Below are positions 7,803 to 8,416 of a stretch of DNA of 8,416 nt, one piece after another (the first letter of the stretch is position 1; each line of letters starts with the position of its first letter). Made by a program: the position numbers and the translations under genes. The notes under the pieces were generated by a model that was not told the origin of the DNA, searched no databases, and saw only the letters and a program-made list of their open reading frames with translations. Origin of the DNA: Bacillota bacterium (GTDB taxonomy: Bacteria > Bacillota_A > Clostridia > Clostridiales > Clostridiaceae); contig JAJXYA010000460.1 of NCBI GenBank assembly GCA_021780795.1, positions 1-8,416 of the forward strand, given 5' to 3'.

Positions 7803-8416
7803 CTAATTTATGCTATTGGCAATTTTTCTATCCAAATTATTTTCCTTTGAGCCGTAACGTTCTCTTTCAATTTCTTCAAGAGTTTTTCCTTGAGTCTTAG
7901 GTGCAAAAGTAATTCCAATTATTGCACTTATTATTAAAAATCCAACCATACATGATGCTGCCAATTGGAAACCAAATTTACTCATAATTGTTGGAACAAT
8001 AAAGCTCCATATACCAAGTGCTACACGAACAACAAAGAACATAACTCCTTGAGCACTTCCTCTATATTTTGTTGGAAAAAGTTCACTTGACCACAATTGA
8101 TAAAATGGTTGTTGTCCAAATCCACAAGATAAACCGTATATTACAACAAATATTACTAGCATATATGGTTTCATACTAGATGATGGAAGTATAAATATTG
8201 ACCATGCACCTATTGCCATTATTGAAGAAACAGCATAAATACCCCTTCTGCTTATCTTATCTCCCATTCCCATAAACACAACATATGTTCCTAGTGCAGT
8301 TATAGCAAACAAACCTGCTTGTAAAAGGTTAGCTGTTTGTCCTGAAACTTTTCCAACTGTCTGATAAATTAGAGGCATAAAAAATCCCATTGTACCAGCT
8401 GCTAAATTCCAGAATA
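7803..8416 (-). CDS. Sugar-porter family MFS transporter, C-terminal half (partial)
   Basis: The reading frame is open to the window edge (FWNLAAGT precedes the first Met at 8390), so that Met is internal and the N-terminal half lies outside. About six membrane helices are visible, matching TM7-TM12 of a 12-helix symporter. Diagnostic sugar-porter motifs are GDKISRRG in the loop after TM8, SELFPTKYRGSAQG between TM10 and TM11, and APKTQGKTLEEIERE after TM12, equivalent to the PETKG signature. The family imports sugars or polyols, usually with protons. The YQLWSSELFP segment reminds me of myo-inositol-type porters, but half a protein does not settle the substrate. The stop is TAG at 7805-7803, followed by a 217-nt gap to the chemoreceptor gene. 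The pairing suggests import and sensing of related compounds. Confidence 0.88.
   Translation of the reverse strand, partial: FWNLAAGTMGFFMPLIYQTVGKVSGQTANLLQAGLFAITALGTYVVFMGMGDKISRRGIYAVSSIMAIGAWSIFILPSSSMKPYMLVIFVVIYGLSCGFGQQPFYQLWSSELFPTKYRGSAQGVMFFVVRVALGIWSFIVPTIMSKFGFQLAASCMVGFLIISAIIGITFAPKTQGKTLEEIERERYGSKENNLDRKIANSIN

Noticed and set aside
7655..7900. Plus-strand open frame of about 80 codons across the MFS-chemoreceptor gap.
   Set aside because: It is mostly Phe, Leu, Asn and Ser from T-rich low-complexity DNA, overlaps the MFS 3' end in antisense and has no ribosome binding site.

Overview
The window is AT-rich and every gene reads on the minus strand. Product set, codon use and strong purine-rich ribosome binding sites suggest a Firmicute of the Clostridium type. 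A class III fructose-bisphosphatase, a clostridial-style methylglyoxal synthase and a transmembrane-less chemoreceptor fit this. I cannot name the species from the sequence.

Layout in transcription order (high to low coordinate). (1) 8416-7803: the C-terminal half of a sugar-porter MFS transporter, cut by the window edge. (2) 7802-7586: a 217-nt gap holding A-tracts, a candidate promoter, a small dyad and a strong terminator-type hairpin. (3) 7585-5672: a soluble chemoreceptor whose signalling domain is followed by a periplasmic-binding-protein-like sugar sensor, with no signal peptide or membrane segment. (4) 5545-5141: mgsA, methylglyoxal synthase. (5) 5067-3100: fbp, class III fructose-1,6-bisphosphatase. 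(6) 3025-2201: uppP, undecaprenyl-diphosphatase. (7) 2169-1501 and 1517-120: an OmpR-family response regulator and its HAMP histidine kinase, overlapping by 17 nt. (8) 127-<1: the start of a COG4705-type membrane protein, overlapping the kinase gene by 8 nt and cut by the window edge.

Three functional groups can be proposed. The transporter and the cytosolic chemoreceptor may form an uptake-and-sensing pair for a sugar-like compound (inference). mgsA and fbp both act at the triose-phosphate/fructose-1,6-bisphosphate node, one as an overflow bypass and one in gluconeogenesis. uppP, the two-component system and the COG4705 protein are packed with a 31-nt gap and two overlaps, so they look like one envelope-related operon.

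The most unusual items are the chemoreceptor architecture and the terminator-like hairpin, which ends only 28 nt before the chemoreceptor start codon. There is no sign of mobile elements, CRISPR, tRNA or rRNA. All intact genes look full length.
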